Origin: Microtetraspora sp. NBRC 13810
Lineage (GTDB): Bacteria; Actinomycetota; Actinomycetes; Streptosporangiales; Streptosporangiaceae
NCBI RefSeq assembly: GCF_030268685.1
Contig: NZ_BSRQ01000001.1
Span: forward strand, 186,001 to 250,000
DNA length: 64,000 nucleotides
Reading direction: 5' to 3'
This document shows, piece after piece, positions 9,148-16,911 of the stretch. The position numbers and the translations under genes are program-made. Every line of letters begins with the position of its first letter. The stretch's first letter is position 1. The notes beneath the pieces were generated by a model. That model saw only the letters and a list, made by a program, of their open reading frames with translations. It made no database searches and had not been told where the DNA came from.

Positions 9148-10328
9148 CACACACCCACCGCAGCCAGCTCGGCAGCCCGACGAGCCGCATCATCCATCGT
9201 GTCCACCAGCTCCACACCCGGCAAAGCCGCCTCCGCCAGAATCCGCCGCCCCAGCTCCGCGTTGTTCCCGTCCAACCGCACCACCAGCGGACGACTCACC
9301 GCCTCACCACGACCCTCCAGCAACCGGAACGCCGACACCACACCATCGGCCACCGCATCACACGCCGTGATCCCACCGAACACGTTCACGAACACCGACC
9401 GCACCGACGGATCCGACAAAATGATCTCCAGACCATTCGCCATCACCTCCGCCGACGCACCACCCCCGATATCCAGGAAGTTCGCCGGCCGCGGCGACCC
9501 CGCGAACCCCTCACCCGCATACGCCACCACGTCCAGCGTCGACATCACCAGCCCCGCACCATTGCCGATGATCCCCACACTCCCGTCCAGCTTGACGTAG
9601 TTGAGACCCTTCTCCTTCGCCCGCGCCTCCAGCGGATCCTCCGCCGCCACGTCCACGAAACGCTCGTGCTCGGGGTGCCGGAAGTCGGCGCTGTCGTCGA
9701 GCGTGACCTTGCCGTCGAGGGCGATGATGCGGCCGTCCTGCGTGGCCGCCAGCGGGTTGACCTCGACCAGGGTGGCGTCCTCCTTGACGAAGACCTGCCA
9801 CAGCCGTACGACGGTCTCCGCGGCGGCCTCCACGACCTGCGCCGGCAGCTTCGCGTCGGTCACGAGCTTGCGCGCGGTCTCGATGTCGACGCCGACGTTC
9901 GGGTCGATCGGGAGCCGGACGAGGTCGTCCGGCCTGGTCGCCGCGACCTCTTCGATGTCCATGCCGCCCGCCGCGGAGCACATGGTCAGGAAGGTGCGTT
10001 CCGCGCGGTTGAGCAGGAACGCCAGGTAATACTCCTCGGACACCACCTGTGCGGTTTCGACCAGCACGCTGTTGGTGGTGTGCCCCTTGATGTCCATGCC
10101 CAGGATCTGTTCCGCGATCTCCTCCGCGGAGGCGGGGCCGGGGGCGACCTTGACGCCACCCGCCTTGCCACGCCCGCCCACCTTGACCTGAGCCTTGATC
10201 ACAACTGGAACGCCGAGCTCGGTAGCGATCTCCCGGGCCTCCGCTGGTGTCGTCGCCACACGTCCTGCGAGGACGGGCACACCATGGGCCGCGAAGAGCT
10301 CCTTTGCTTGGTATTCGTACAGATCCAC
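9147..10328 (-). CDS. sucC: Succinyl-CoA ligase beta subunit (ADP/GDP-forming)
   Basis: This 393-residue ATP-grasp subunit reads [18 protein letters not shown] at the start, then [33 protein letters not shown] and LDIGGGAS, all standard SucC. I chose the GTG at 10328 because GAGACGAGG lies eight bases upstream and it gives the family length. It is the first gene of a six-gene minus-strand unit and lies directly downstream of a promoter with an island operator across its -10 box (10362-10379). The 3' half (below about 9655) shares the unusual composition of sucD, while the 5' half is ordinary. Confidence 0.94.
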   Translation of the reverse strand: MDLYEYQAKELFAAHGVPVLAGRVATTPAEAREIATELGVPVVIKAQVKVGGRGKAGGVKVAPGPASAEEIAEQILGMDIKGHTTNSVLVETAQVVSEEYYLAFLLNRAERTFLTMCSAAGGMDIEEVAATRPDDLVRLPIDPNVGVDIETARKLVTDAKLPAQVVEAAAETVVRLWQVFVKEDATLVEVNPLAATQDGRIIALDGKVTLDDSADFRHPEHERFVDVAAEDPLEARAKEKGLNYVKLDGSVGIIGNGAGLVMSTLDVVAYAGEGFAGSPRPANFLDIGGGASAEVMANGLEIILSDPSVRSVFVNVFGGITACDAVADGVVSAFRLLEGRGEAVSRPLVVRLDGNNAELGRRILAEAALPGVELVDTMDDAARRAAELAAVGV

Positions 10329-10361
10329 GCGTTCTACCTCGTCTCCACCGTACGACCTTGG

Positions 10362-10379
10362 TAGACTGTATACCGTATG
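10362..10379 (-). promoter_or_regulatory. Operator and promoter of the sucC-to-aldehyde-dehydrogenase unit
   Basis: The plus strand reads TAGACTGTATACCGTATG, matching 14 of 16 defined bases of CATACNGTATACNGTATG. On the minus strand TATACA (10367-10372) makes a -10 box, with TAGACG (10390-10395) as a -35 at exactly 17-bp spacing. A repressor bound here would cover the -10. Inferred ligand: the GntR/FCD protein encoded at 12007. Confidence 0.7.
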
Positions 10380-10421
10380 GAATAAGCACCGTCTAGGGGT
10401 CGACAAGCGGGCTGGAGATTG

Positions 10422-10439
10422 CATATTACATACAGTATG
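10422..10439 (+). promoter_or_regulatory. Operator overlapping the antiporter start codon
   Basis: CATATTACATACAGTATG matches 13 of 16 defined operator bases and ends inside the ATG of the antiporter. TCGACA (10400-10405) and TATTAC (10424-10429) are 18 bp apart and would place transcription start at or next to the ATG, so a leaderless message is plausible. It lies 42 bases from the sucC operator, so one regulator could control both divergent units. Confidence 0.6.
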
Positions 10440-11858
10440 GAGAACAGCACGGCGCATGGCCACGAGGTCCGGGACTGGCGTGGCCGCGTCTATCTCACCG
10501 GTGTCAGTCCCGAACAGATCCTCAATCGCCCCAGGTCATCCATGCTGTGGCCGGCCTGGGCGGCGATGGCCGCCATCGGCGCCCTGCAGTACGGCTACGG
10601 CGCCGCGCTGCCGGCCGTGGCGTCGCTGCACGGCTGGTCGAACGCACAGGCCCTGTGGCTGCTGGCCGCCTGGACGGTCGCCCAGGCCGCGGTGGGACTG
10701 CCCACCGCGGCGCTCATGGAGCGCCGCCGCGCGCGCCTCCTCCCCCCGGCGGGCGGCGCAGTGAACGGCACGGCACACGGCGGGGGCCCGCGGCTGCGGG
10801 CCATGATGATCACCGGCGCGGTGCTGTCCGCGACCGGACTGGTCACGCTCGCCCACGCCGGCCACCTCCTGCTCGCCCTCGCCGGCTACTCACTGCTCGG
10901 CGGCGTCGGCGGCGGCCTGGTGTACGCCACGTGCAGCTCGGTCGTGGCCCGCTGGTACCCCGAGCGCACGGCGGCCAGGGTGAGCCTGGTGACCGGCGCC
11001 TTCGCCTACGGCGCGGTGCCCCTCGTCGTCGCCGCGCACGCGGTCACCGGCGCCGGGCCCGCGGGGACCGGGCTGACGGTCGTGCTGGACGTCGCGGCGC
11101 TCGCCGTACTGGCCGTCGTGGCCGGCGCGGGGCTGCTCCTGCGCGAGCCGCCGCCGCACTGGTGGCCCGGCCACATCGACCCGCGCGCGTGGGCGCACGA
11201 CGGCACGGTCAACCCGGGGTTGCGCCGCAACCCGCGCGCCGTGCGCGAGTTCTCCGCGGGCGAGGCGCTGCGCACCCCCGCACTGCTCACCATGGCCGCG
11301 GTCCTCGTGCTCGCGGGCGGGATCTCGCTGTTCAACGTGGCCGTCGCCGCGGGCCTGGCCGCCAGGCACGGCGTCACGGCGACCGTACTCGCCGCCGCCG
11401 CGCTGGTCGCGCTCAACGGAGCGGGCCGCACGGCCTCCATCGCGGTCTCCGAGCGCACCGGCAGGCGGCCCGCGCTGCTGTGCGTCCTCGGCCTGCTCAC
11501 GGCCGGCCAGGTCGCCCTGGCGGGCGCGGTGACGAACGGGTCGGCGGCGCTGCTCGCGGCGTTCGTGCTCTTCGCCGGGCTGGGCGGGGGCGGCTTCTAT
11601 CCGCTCATCGCGAGCATGGTGCGGGAGTACTTCGGGGAACGGCGCACCGCCGAGATCCACGGTGTGATCTATTCCGCCAAAGGGCTCGGCGGAATCCTGG
11701 GCGCCACCCTGGGCACGGCCGCTACGCTCGAATCCTCTCCCGTCGTGTGCGTGATCGCGGCGGCGCTCGGTCTCATAACCGTCCTTCTCGCCCGCCGTCT
11801 CAGACAACCCGGACACCCATCAACACTTCCCGTGTCCCATCCGGCACCCGTGTCCTGA
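10437..11858 (+). CDS. OFA-family (MFS) oxalate/formate antiporter
   Basis: This 473-residue integral membrane transporter would exchange oxalate for formate across the cytoplasmic membrane. After a short hydrophilic N-terminus with [14 protein letters not shown], twelve hydrophobic helices can be counted in two halves, with the long central loop at about 225-285. OFA-type signatures include the [21 protein letters not shown] helix-loop, FAYGAVPLV and the C-terminal [20 protein letters not shown]. No in-frame start with an RBS exists: the ATG at 10437 lies within an operator and the only earlier option is a TTG at 10419. Context supports oxalate: the formyl-CoA:oxalate transferase and regulator belong to the same operator group. 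Other OFA members move other acids. Confidence 0.85.
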   Translation: MENSTAHGHEVRDWRGRVYLTGVSPEQILNRPRSSMLWPAWAAMAAIGALQYGYGAALPAVASLHGWSNAQALWLLAAWTVAQAAVGLPTAALMERRRARLLPPAGGAVNGTAHGGGPRLRAMMITGAVLSATGLVTLAHAGHLLLALAGYSLLGGVGGGLVYATCSSVVARWYPERTAARVSLVTGAFAYGAVPLVVAAHAVTGAGPAGTGLTVVLDVAALAVLAVVAGAGLLLREPPPHWWPGHIDPRAWAHDGTVNPGLRRNPRAVREFSAGEALRTPALLTMAAVLVLAGGISLFNVAVAAGLAARHGVTATVLAAAALVALNGAGRTASIAVSERTGRRPALLCVLGLLTAGQVALAGAVTNGSAALLAAFVLFAGLGGGGFYPLIASMVREYFGERRTAEIHGVIYSAKGLGGILGATLGTAATLESSPVVCVIAAALGLITVLLARRLRQPGHPSTLPVSHPAPVS

Positions 11859-11921
11859 GTCACACACGACCGGAATGACGAAAGCGCAGGTGTGACGGGG
11901 TTCACGAAGGAAGCAGTTTGG

Positions 11922-11939
11922 CACGCGGTATACTGGATG
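11922..11939 (+). promoter_or_regulatory. Operator in front of the gntR gene (autoregulation)
   Basis: CACGCGGTATACTGGATG matches 13 of 16 defined bases of the island operator. Its core contains TATACT (11929-11934), a near-consensus -10 hexamer, 67 bases before the regulator start codon; no good -35 is visible. This fits negative autoregulation by the downstream GntR protein. Confidence 0.6.
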
Positions 11940-12006
11940 CAGTCGACTGGACCATGGAGGAAAGCATCAGCCAGGCACCCGGTCGCCATCTCATTGGAGT
12001 TGAGAA

Positions 12007-12729
12007 ATGTTGCGAACCGAATTGTCTGCTCAGCGAATCGCCCGGCCGGTGCCCCTGCGAGAAAGTGTCTTCGAGGCCATCCTCGAGCTCATAATCACAG
12101 GTAGCCTCCGCCCTGGCCAGCATTTGGTGGAAAACGAGCTCGCCGATCTGCTCGGCGTCTCCCGCCAGCCGGTCAGGGAGGCGCTTCAGCTGCTGAGCGG
12201 CGAGGGCTGGGTCGACCTGCGGCCGGGCCAGGGGGCGTTCGTCCACCTGCCGACGCACGAGGAGGCGGACCAGCTGCTGGCCGTGCGCCGGCTGCTGGAG
12301 ACCGAGTCCGCCCGGCTGGCTGCGCTCAACACCACCGAGGCGGGCACCGCGCACCTGCGCGCGATCTGCACCCGCGGCGAGCAGGCGCACACCGCCGGCG
12401 ACGTCGACGGGGCCGTGGCGGCCAACGCCGAGCTGCACGCCTATGTCATGGAGATGTCGGCCAACAAGGTCCTGTCTGAGCTCGCGGCCCAGGTGTCGCG
12501 CCGGGTCCGCTGGTACTACACGCCGGTGGCCCGGATGCGCGGCGCCAAGTCATGGGAGGAGCACGCCGCCCTGATCGACGCGATCGAGGTGGGCGACAGC
12601 ACGCGTGCCGCCGAGATCATGAGCGAGCACACCGAGCACACCCGTCGTTCTTACTTGGAGCAGCGCGCGGGTGAGGCCCCGGCGGAGCCGGTACCGGCCA
12701 AGCGCCGGCGCGGCCGTTCGGGGAATTGA
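12007..12729 (+). CDS. GntR-family regulator with FCD domain, inferred master regulator of the oxalate island
   Basis: This 240-residue cytoplasmic DNA-binding protein has a winged helix at about 15-85 (ADLLGVSRQPVREALQLLSG, then GQGAFVHLP) and a C-terminal FCD effector domain (about 90-225). FCD metal-ligand histidines are visible in NAELHAYV, WEEHAAL and MSEHTEHTR. FadR-type regulators usually bind short palindromes and release them on binding an acid or acyl-CoA. The six shared palindromes, one in front of this gene, make it the obvious candidate. The effector could be oxalate, oxalyl-CoA, formate or glyoxylate; nothing in the sequence decides this. A basic tail (KRRRGRSGN) follows. Start ATG has GGAG about eight bases upstream. 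Confidence 0.93.
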   Translation: MLRTELSAQRIARPVPLRESVFEAILELIITGSLRPGQHLVENELADLLGVSRQPVREALQLLSGEGWVDLRPGQGAFVHLPTHEEADQLLAVRRLLETESARLAALNTTEAGTAHLRAICTRGEQAHTAGDVDGAVAANAELHAYVMEMSANKVLSELAAQVSRRVRWYYTPVARMRGAKSWEEHAALIDAIEVGDSTRAAEIMSEHTEHTRRSYLEQRAGEAPAEPVPAKRRRGRSGN

Positions 12730-12805
12730 CGGAGATTTCACAAAGCGTCCGCCCGGAGGAAACAACCGGCGCGGAGAATTGGTTACAAAGAAGGGAGGTA
12801 ACACA

Positions 12806-12991
12806 ATGCCGAAGTTTATGCATCTACTGAGCCAGAAGCTCGGATATGCCGCCGATGGCCGCACCCTGGGTCTCGGCCTGAGCGTCGCGCTGGCCAAGCA
12901 GCGCGAGCAGATCCGCATCACCGTCGATGAGGGCGCCGAGCGTCACCTGCGCCGCTGGGCCGAAGAGGAGCGTCTGCAGACGCACCGCTGA
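12806..12991 (+). CDS. Small basic protein (61 aa) downstream of gntR
   Basis: The ORF has one of the best ribosome-binding sites in the window (AAGGGAGGT seven bases before the ATG) and codes for MPKFMHLLSQKLGYAADGRT, then an amphipathic, Arg/Glu-rich helical half ending RRWAEEERLQTHR. It follows the regulator by 76 bases in the same direction and precedes a hairpin at 13040, so it may be co-transcribed. There is no signal peptide, membrane span or cysteine. I do not recognise the family. RBS and codon use make it a real gene; function is unknown, and a regulatory partner or oxalate-related accessory is only a guess from position. Confidence 0.7.
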   Translation: MPKFMHLLSQKLGYAADGRTLGLGLSVALAKQREQIRITVDEGAERHLRRWAEEERLQTHR

Positions 12992-13699
12992 TCCGGCGCG
13001 GAGCCAGGTGAGCCATCGCGCGGCACCGGCTCCATGACCGACGGTGGCCTCTGACGGGCACCGGCGCAGACCGCCGGCTCCCCTGCCACCGTCCTCGCAA
13101 GACGCGGCCGCCCCCGCCAAGGCCATCGGCCTTGCGGCACCCCCCGGCCGTCATCCCCCGGCCCCGGCAGCCTGACCGGGTCGCCGAGTCCCGCCGCCCA
13201 TGCCACCGAGCAGCCGAGCCCGGCCGTCCAGGCCGCCGCCCGGCGCCACCGGAGGCGAGCCCGCGGCGCTGGACACCACCACCTAGACGACCACAGTCGT
13301 ACGCGCGCCACCGCGGACGTACGGCCGCTGACGCGCGGCCTGCGCCACCGGTGTCGTGCGCGGGCGCAGCATGCCCGCACACCCGCCGCGGCGTCTGTGG
13401 TCGCACAGGACCTTCGCACGTCGCGCCGCCGAGCGCGCGACGGCACGAGAACGACGAACTGGGAGCACATGACCGAGCCCTTACGGCGCCGCGCCGCGGC
13501 CGGCCGACCGGTGAGCACACCGGCGGACCGTCCCGGAGGCGAGCCGTGCCCGTCCGCGCCACAGGGCCCGCGCGGCGCAGGCGGCGCGCCCGGGCGGGCG
13601 TGGTCGCTGTGGACGAGCCCCGGCGCCGGACACGACTCGGGAGCGGGTGGCCCTTCCGGGCGCACCCGCTCCGAGAGCGATCGTGTGCGGATCAGCGGG
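12992..13699. other. Long gap between the gntR unit and terC; no convincing gene
   Basis: About 700 bases between convergent units. Reading frames here are Arg/Gly/Ala-rich shadow frames without family resemblance; the only one with a passable RBS (ATG at 13468) soon runs antisense into terC. Apart from the nested hairpin near 13040 I see no structure, tRNA or mobile element remnant. It may be degenerate former coding sequence. Confidence 0.5.
13040..13093. terminator. Nested inverted repeat, probable terminator after the gntR unit
   Basis: GACGGTGGC (13040-13048) pairs perfectly with GCCACCGTC (13085-13093). Inside it CCGGCG-CAGAC-CGCCGG (13061-13077) forms a second perfect stem. It lies about 50 bases after the small protein stop and faces the convergent terC unit. 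No T-run follows, as is common for actinobacterial terminators. Confidence 0.5.
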
Positions 13700-14782
13700 T
13701 CAGCCTTCCACCTCTGCGGGCGCCTTGTCCTGATGGGAGGCCGCCGGCGAGCCGGCGGACCCGTTGGGCGCGGAGCCGTTGGACGGGGAGGCGGGGTCCG
13801 GGGTTCCGCCGGGCGCGTGCCCGTCGGCTCCCGGCCGCCGGTTGTTGTCGCGACGGGTCTTCATCAGGCTCGCGATGGCCGTGATGGCCAGCGTGCCGAT
13901 GATGACGCCGAGCGACACCAGGATCGGGATCTCGGGAGCCCAGGCCACCCCGTCGTGGTGCAGGGCCTCCAGGATGAGCTTGACCCCGATGAACGCGAGG
14001 ACCAGGGAGAGGCCCTTGCTGAGGTAGATCAGCCGGTCGAGCAGTCCGCCGATGAGGAAGAAGAGCTGGCGCAACCCCATCAGGGCGAACACGTTGGCGG
14101 TGAAGACGAGGTAGGGCTCCTGGGTGAGACCGAAGATCGCCGGGATCGAGTCGAGCGCGAAGAGCAGGTCGGTCGTGCCGATCGCGACCATCACGATCAG
14201 CATGGGGGTGACCATGCGCTTGCCGTCGACCCGGGTGACGATCGAGGCGCCCTTGTACTCGGTGGTGGTCGGAAGAATCCGCCTCACCGTGCGCAGGGCG
14301 ACGTTCTCGGAGAATTCCTCTTCTTCGCCGTGGTCGCCCATGAGCTTCCAGGCCGTGTAAATCAGGAACGCACCGAACAGGTAGAACAGCCAGTCGAACC
14401 GGGTGATGGCCTCGGCGCCGACGGCGATGAACACCGCTCGCAGCAGAAGCGCGATCACGATACCGATGAGAAGCACCTTCTGGCGGTACTCTCTCGGCAC
14501 CGAGAATCGGCTCATGATGATGACGAAAACGAACAGGTTATCGACACTGAGCGAATATTCGGTGATCCAGCCGGCAAAGAACTCTGCGCCGTGCTGAGGG
14601 TCGGAGAAAAACGTGACTCCCAGCCCGAACAGCACCGCCAGGCCGACATAGAACGCCACCCATCGGGTGCATTCGCGAAAGCTCGGTTCGCGCGGATTGC
14701 GCGCCACGAGATAGAAGTCGAAGGCGATCAACGCCGTGAATGCCACGATCGTCACGACCCATACCCACGTGGGCAGGCTCAT
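13700..14782 (-). CDS. TerC family integral membrane protein
   Basis: This 360-residue protein has about nine transmembrane helices and the two acidic TerC motifs: EYSLSVDNLFVFV (near 75-87) and TTDLLFALDSIPAIFG (near 205-220), whose Asp residues lie in the membrane and are thought to bind metal. Family members (TerC, Alx, MeeY/MeeF) are linked to tellurite resistance and export of Mn or Ca. The hydrophilic tail (about 310-360) is Gly/Pro/Ser-rich. It overlaps the preceding membrane gene by four bases (ATGA) and is last in the unit starting with the ThDP decarboxylase, so it is probably expressed with oxalate genes. A role with metal released from metal oxalates is inference. Confidence 0.9.
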   Translation of the reverse strand: MSLPTWVWVVTIVAFTALIAFDFYLVARNPREPSFRECTRWVAFYVGLAVLFGLGVTFFSDPQHGAEFFAGWITEYSLSVDNLFVFVIIMSRFSVPREYRQKVLLIGIVIALLLRAVFIAVGAEAITRFDWLFYLFGAFLIYTAWKLMGDHGEEEEFSENVALRTVRRILPTTTEYKGASIVTRVDGKRMVTPMLIVMVAIGTTDLLFALDSIPAIFGLTQEPYLVFTANVFALMGLRQLFFLIGGLLDRLIYLSKGLSLVLAFIGVKLILEALHHDGVAWAPEIPILVSLGVIIGTLAITAIASLMKTRRDNNRRPGADGHAPGGTPDPASPSNGSAPNGSAGSPAASHQDKAPAEVEG

Positions 14783-15327
14783 CTCGCTCCTTTGCTCCGG
14801 GCACCTCGCGCCGCCCGCCGCTGCTCTTGGCCCCGCCAGAGAAGCTCAGCATGCTGAACGTACTTGGCGAGCAGGCGTTGTGCGTCAGGGTTTCGATGTT
14901 GGACTCGCATGAGCCAGGACGGCGTTAGTCGCTCGTGCAGCCAGACGAAGCCGATGGCGAAGCCCAGACTGACGAGCGCCTGGTAGGCGAGAAAGGAGAG
15001 GACGTCCTCCCGGAGGTGAGGAGCGCCGTAGATGATCGTGCTCGACCCGGCCTCCTGGATCAGCCGGCTGACGGGGAAGCCGACGAACCAGTAGAGACCC
15101 CCGGTGGCGAAGACACCGGGCCGGAAGATCCCGTAGGCCATCAGCAGGCTGTAGCCGCCGCCGATGAGTCCCATCGGGATCGCGAGGGTGAGCATGGATG
15201 CGAGGGCCCAGCCGGGGGGCTGTCCCGCAAGAAGGGACAACCCACCGGCGATCAGGCCGCCCGTGACTCCGATGGCGAGCCCGGGCAGGGCGAGCTCACC
15301 GAGCCGTCGTACACGTTCGGCACCCAT
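14779..15327 (-). CDS. Membrane protein of unknown function between Nramp-like and terC genes
   Basis: This 182-residue protein has four to five predicted membrane helices (about 12-33, 40-65, 68-92 and 112-133) and a cytoplasmic C-terminal stretch rich in Arg and Gln (HRNPDAQRLLAKYVQHAELL, then basic). I do not recognise the family. It starts one base after the Nramp-like stop and overlaps terC by four bases, so the three membrane genes are translationally coupled and presumably act together. An accessory subunit of one of the two transporters is the simplest idea, unproven. Confidence 0.75.
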   Translation of the reverse strand: MGAERVRRLGELALPGLAIGVTGGLIAGGLSLLAGQPPGWALASMLTLAIPMGLIGGGYSLLMAYGIFRPGVFATGGLYWFVGFPVSRLIQEAGSSTIIYGAPHLREDVLSFLAYQALVSLGFAIGFVWLHERLTPSWLMRVQHRNPDAQRLLAKYVQHAELLWRGQEQRRAARGARSKGAR

Positions 15328-15328
15328 G

Positions 15329-16837
15329 TCAGTTGACGATCACGCCGAACCTGAACAGGCTGTAGAACAGCATGCCCAGGTAGAAGACCGCTCCGAAGCC
15401 GATGATCAGGTTGGTCCAGATCTTCGGACGGATCGGTTTCGGCAGCATCGTGTTGTTCACCAGGAGCAGGGTGACGCAGTAGGCGCCCATGGCGAACGTG
15501 GACAGGAATGCCAGGGTGTCCAAGATGCCGGCCGGCCCGTCGGCGGGGCCGAACAGCAGGATCAGGATGCCGAAGATCACCACGCCCCAGAGGAAGCCGG
15601 CGTAGAGGTAGGACATCCGGAACTTCTTGGCACCGGGCACGAAGTGGTAGGTCATGTCGGCCTGGCCCCGGCTGAAGGAGTCGAAGAGGCCGAGCGTCGC
15701 GTTCATGCCGATGAGGGCGATGAACCCGAGGAAGACCACACCAAGGACGGAGCTGCCCGCCGAGGCGAACGAGTCGGCCATCGCGTTGAGCGACGCCTCA
15801 CGGTCACCGGCCTCGATCAGCGCCTTGACGTTGGGGCTCTGCCGTGCCGCAGCCTGAGCGATCACGGTGAACGCCACGGTGACGAGCATCGTCACACCCC
15901 AGAAGAGGAGCAGCGCGTCGAAGGTCACCCAACGCCGCCAGCCCTTCCACTTCGCCATTTCGGCCGGGTTGGAGGTGTCGAACATGAAGCCGCGGGACGG
16001 CATCTGCTCTTCTTCCCCGGCGTGCCGCAGGCCGCGCACCTTGGGGATGTGCGCGCCCATGCCGGCGCCGGAGTCGCGCAGGTGCAGCGTGTACCACATC
16101 TGCTGCATACCGGAGGGTCCCGCGAAGGCGATCGAACCCACGATCACCGGGAACCACGTCGCCGACATCGCGCCCTCGGGGAGGTACCCGATGTGGAACA
16201 TGCCGGTCACGGTGCTGGCGAGGTCGGCCCAGTTGCCGACCATGGCGGCGATCACCGAGGTGCCCACCACCAGTGCGCCGATCAGGACCGACAGCAGGTT
16301 CTCCAGCAGGTTGTAGATCACCTTCGCGAGGCTGAAGACGACCCCTACCAGGAGTAGTCCTATACAGGCTGATACCTGCCAGGGGATCCCGGTTATCTGC
16401 TCGAATGCCGCCATGCCCGCCGACAGATGGCCGGGCCAGATGTACACCGCGATCGCGGTGATGAAGAAGAACCACATGAGTGGCTTGAAGACGCGCGCCG
16501 CGCCGAAGAAGATGCTCTCGCCCGTCGCCATGGCATATCGCGCCATCTCCAGCATGACGACGGCCTGGAGGGTGACGCCGACCAGGAACAGCCACCGGAT
16601 CTCCGGTCCGAAGAGCAGGACCAGCCGAGGCCACAGGTAGGACTCGCCCATGCCGACGCCGAGTGCGACGAGGAAGACGGTCGGACCGAGAAGGTGAACC
16701 GACGGGGGCGCATCGGGTAGCTCACGTATGGGCATCGGCTCCAGTTTGCCCGCACGCCATACCCGCTCCTCCTGTTCCGGCGACGCGTTGCCCGCCGAGC
16801 TTGGTGGCGTTGCCGCCGGTGTTGATGAAGTGTCCAC
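15329..16837 (-). CDS. Nramp-like transporter lacking the canonical metal motif
   Basis: This 502-residue membrane protein has at least eleven hydrophobic helices and the overall Nramp fold pattern: LLGPTVFLVALGVGMGESYL at the first helix, a LEMARYAMATGE second helix and a soluble loop at about 265-305. Canonical Nramp metal transporters carry DPGN in helix 1 and MPH in helix 6; here helix 1 reads GVGMGESYLWPRL and helix 6 SIAFAGPSGMQQMWY. It is therefore a non-classical relative, and its substrate should not be assumed to be Mn or Fe. The GTG start follows GAGGAGGT. It lies 74 bases after the CoA ligase gene and is coupled to two more membrane genes. Confidence 0.82.
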   Translation of the reverse strand: MDTSSTPAATPPSSAGNASPEQEERVWRAGKLEPMPIRELPDAPPSVHLLGPTVFLVALGVGMGESYLWPRLVLLFGPEIRWLFLVGVTLQAVVMLEMARYAMATGESIFFGAARVFKPLMWFFFITAIAVYIWPGHLSAGMAAFEQITGIPWQVSACIGLLLVGVVFSLAKVIYNLLENLLSVLIGALVVGTSVIAAMVGNWADLASTVTGMFHIGYLPEGAMSATWFPVIVGSIAFAGPSGMQQMWYTLHLRDSGAGMGAHIPKVRGLRHAGEEEQMPSRGFMFDTSNPAEMAKWKGWRRWVTFDALLLFWGVTMLVTVAFTVIAQAAARQSPNVKALIEAGDREASLNAMADSFASAGSSVLGVVFLGFIALIGMNATLGLFDSFSRGQADMTYHFVPGAKKFRMSYLYAGFLWGVVIFGILILLFGPADGPAGILDTLAFLSTFAMGAYCVTLLLVNNTMLPKPIRPKIWTNLIIGFGAVFYLGMLFYSLFRFGVIVN

Positions 16838-16911
16838 TCTTGGACCTCCTCGGGAGATGTACGGATCCGGGTTGTGCCCCGATGGCCCCCTTGGCTCAGA
16901 TGTGCCGTCGA

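Noticed and set aside
11859-11896. GTCACAC / GTGTGAC inverted repeat after the antiporter
   Set aside because: Seven-bp stem with a 24-base loop and no T-run; too weak to call a terminator.
13468-13884. Plus-strand ATG with GGGAGC upstream in the gap before terC
   Set aside because: The product is low-complexity and soon runs antisense through terC; no family likeness.
16357-16375. CTATACAGGCTGATA, resembling half of the island operator
   Set aside because: It lies inside the Nramp-like coding region and only one half-site matches.
15329-16837. Calling the Nramp-like gene mntH (Mn/Fe transporter)
   Set aside because: The DPGN and MPH metal-binding motifs are absent, so substrate and symbol would be unsupported.
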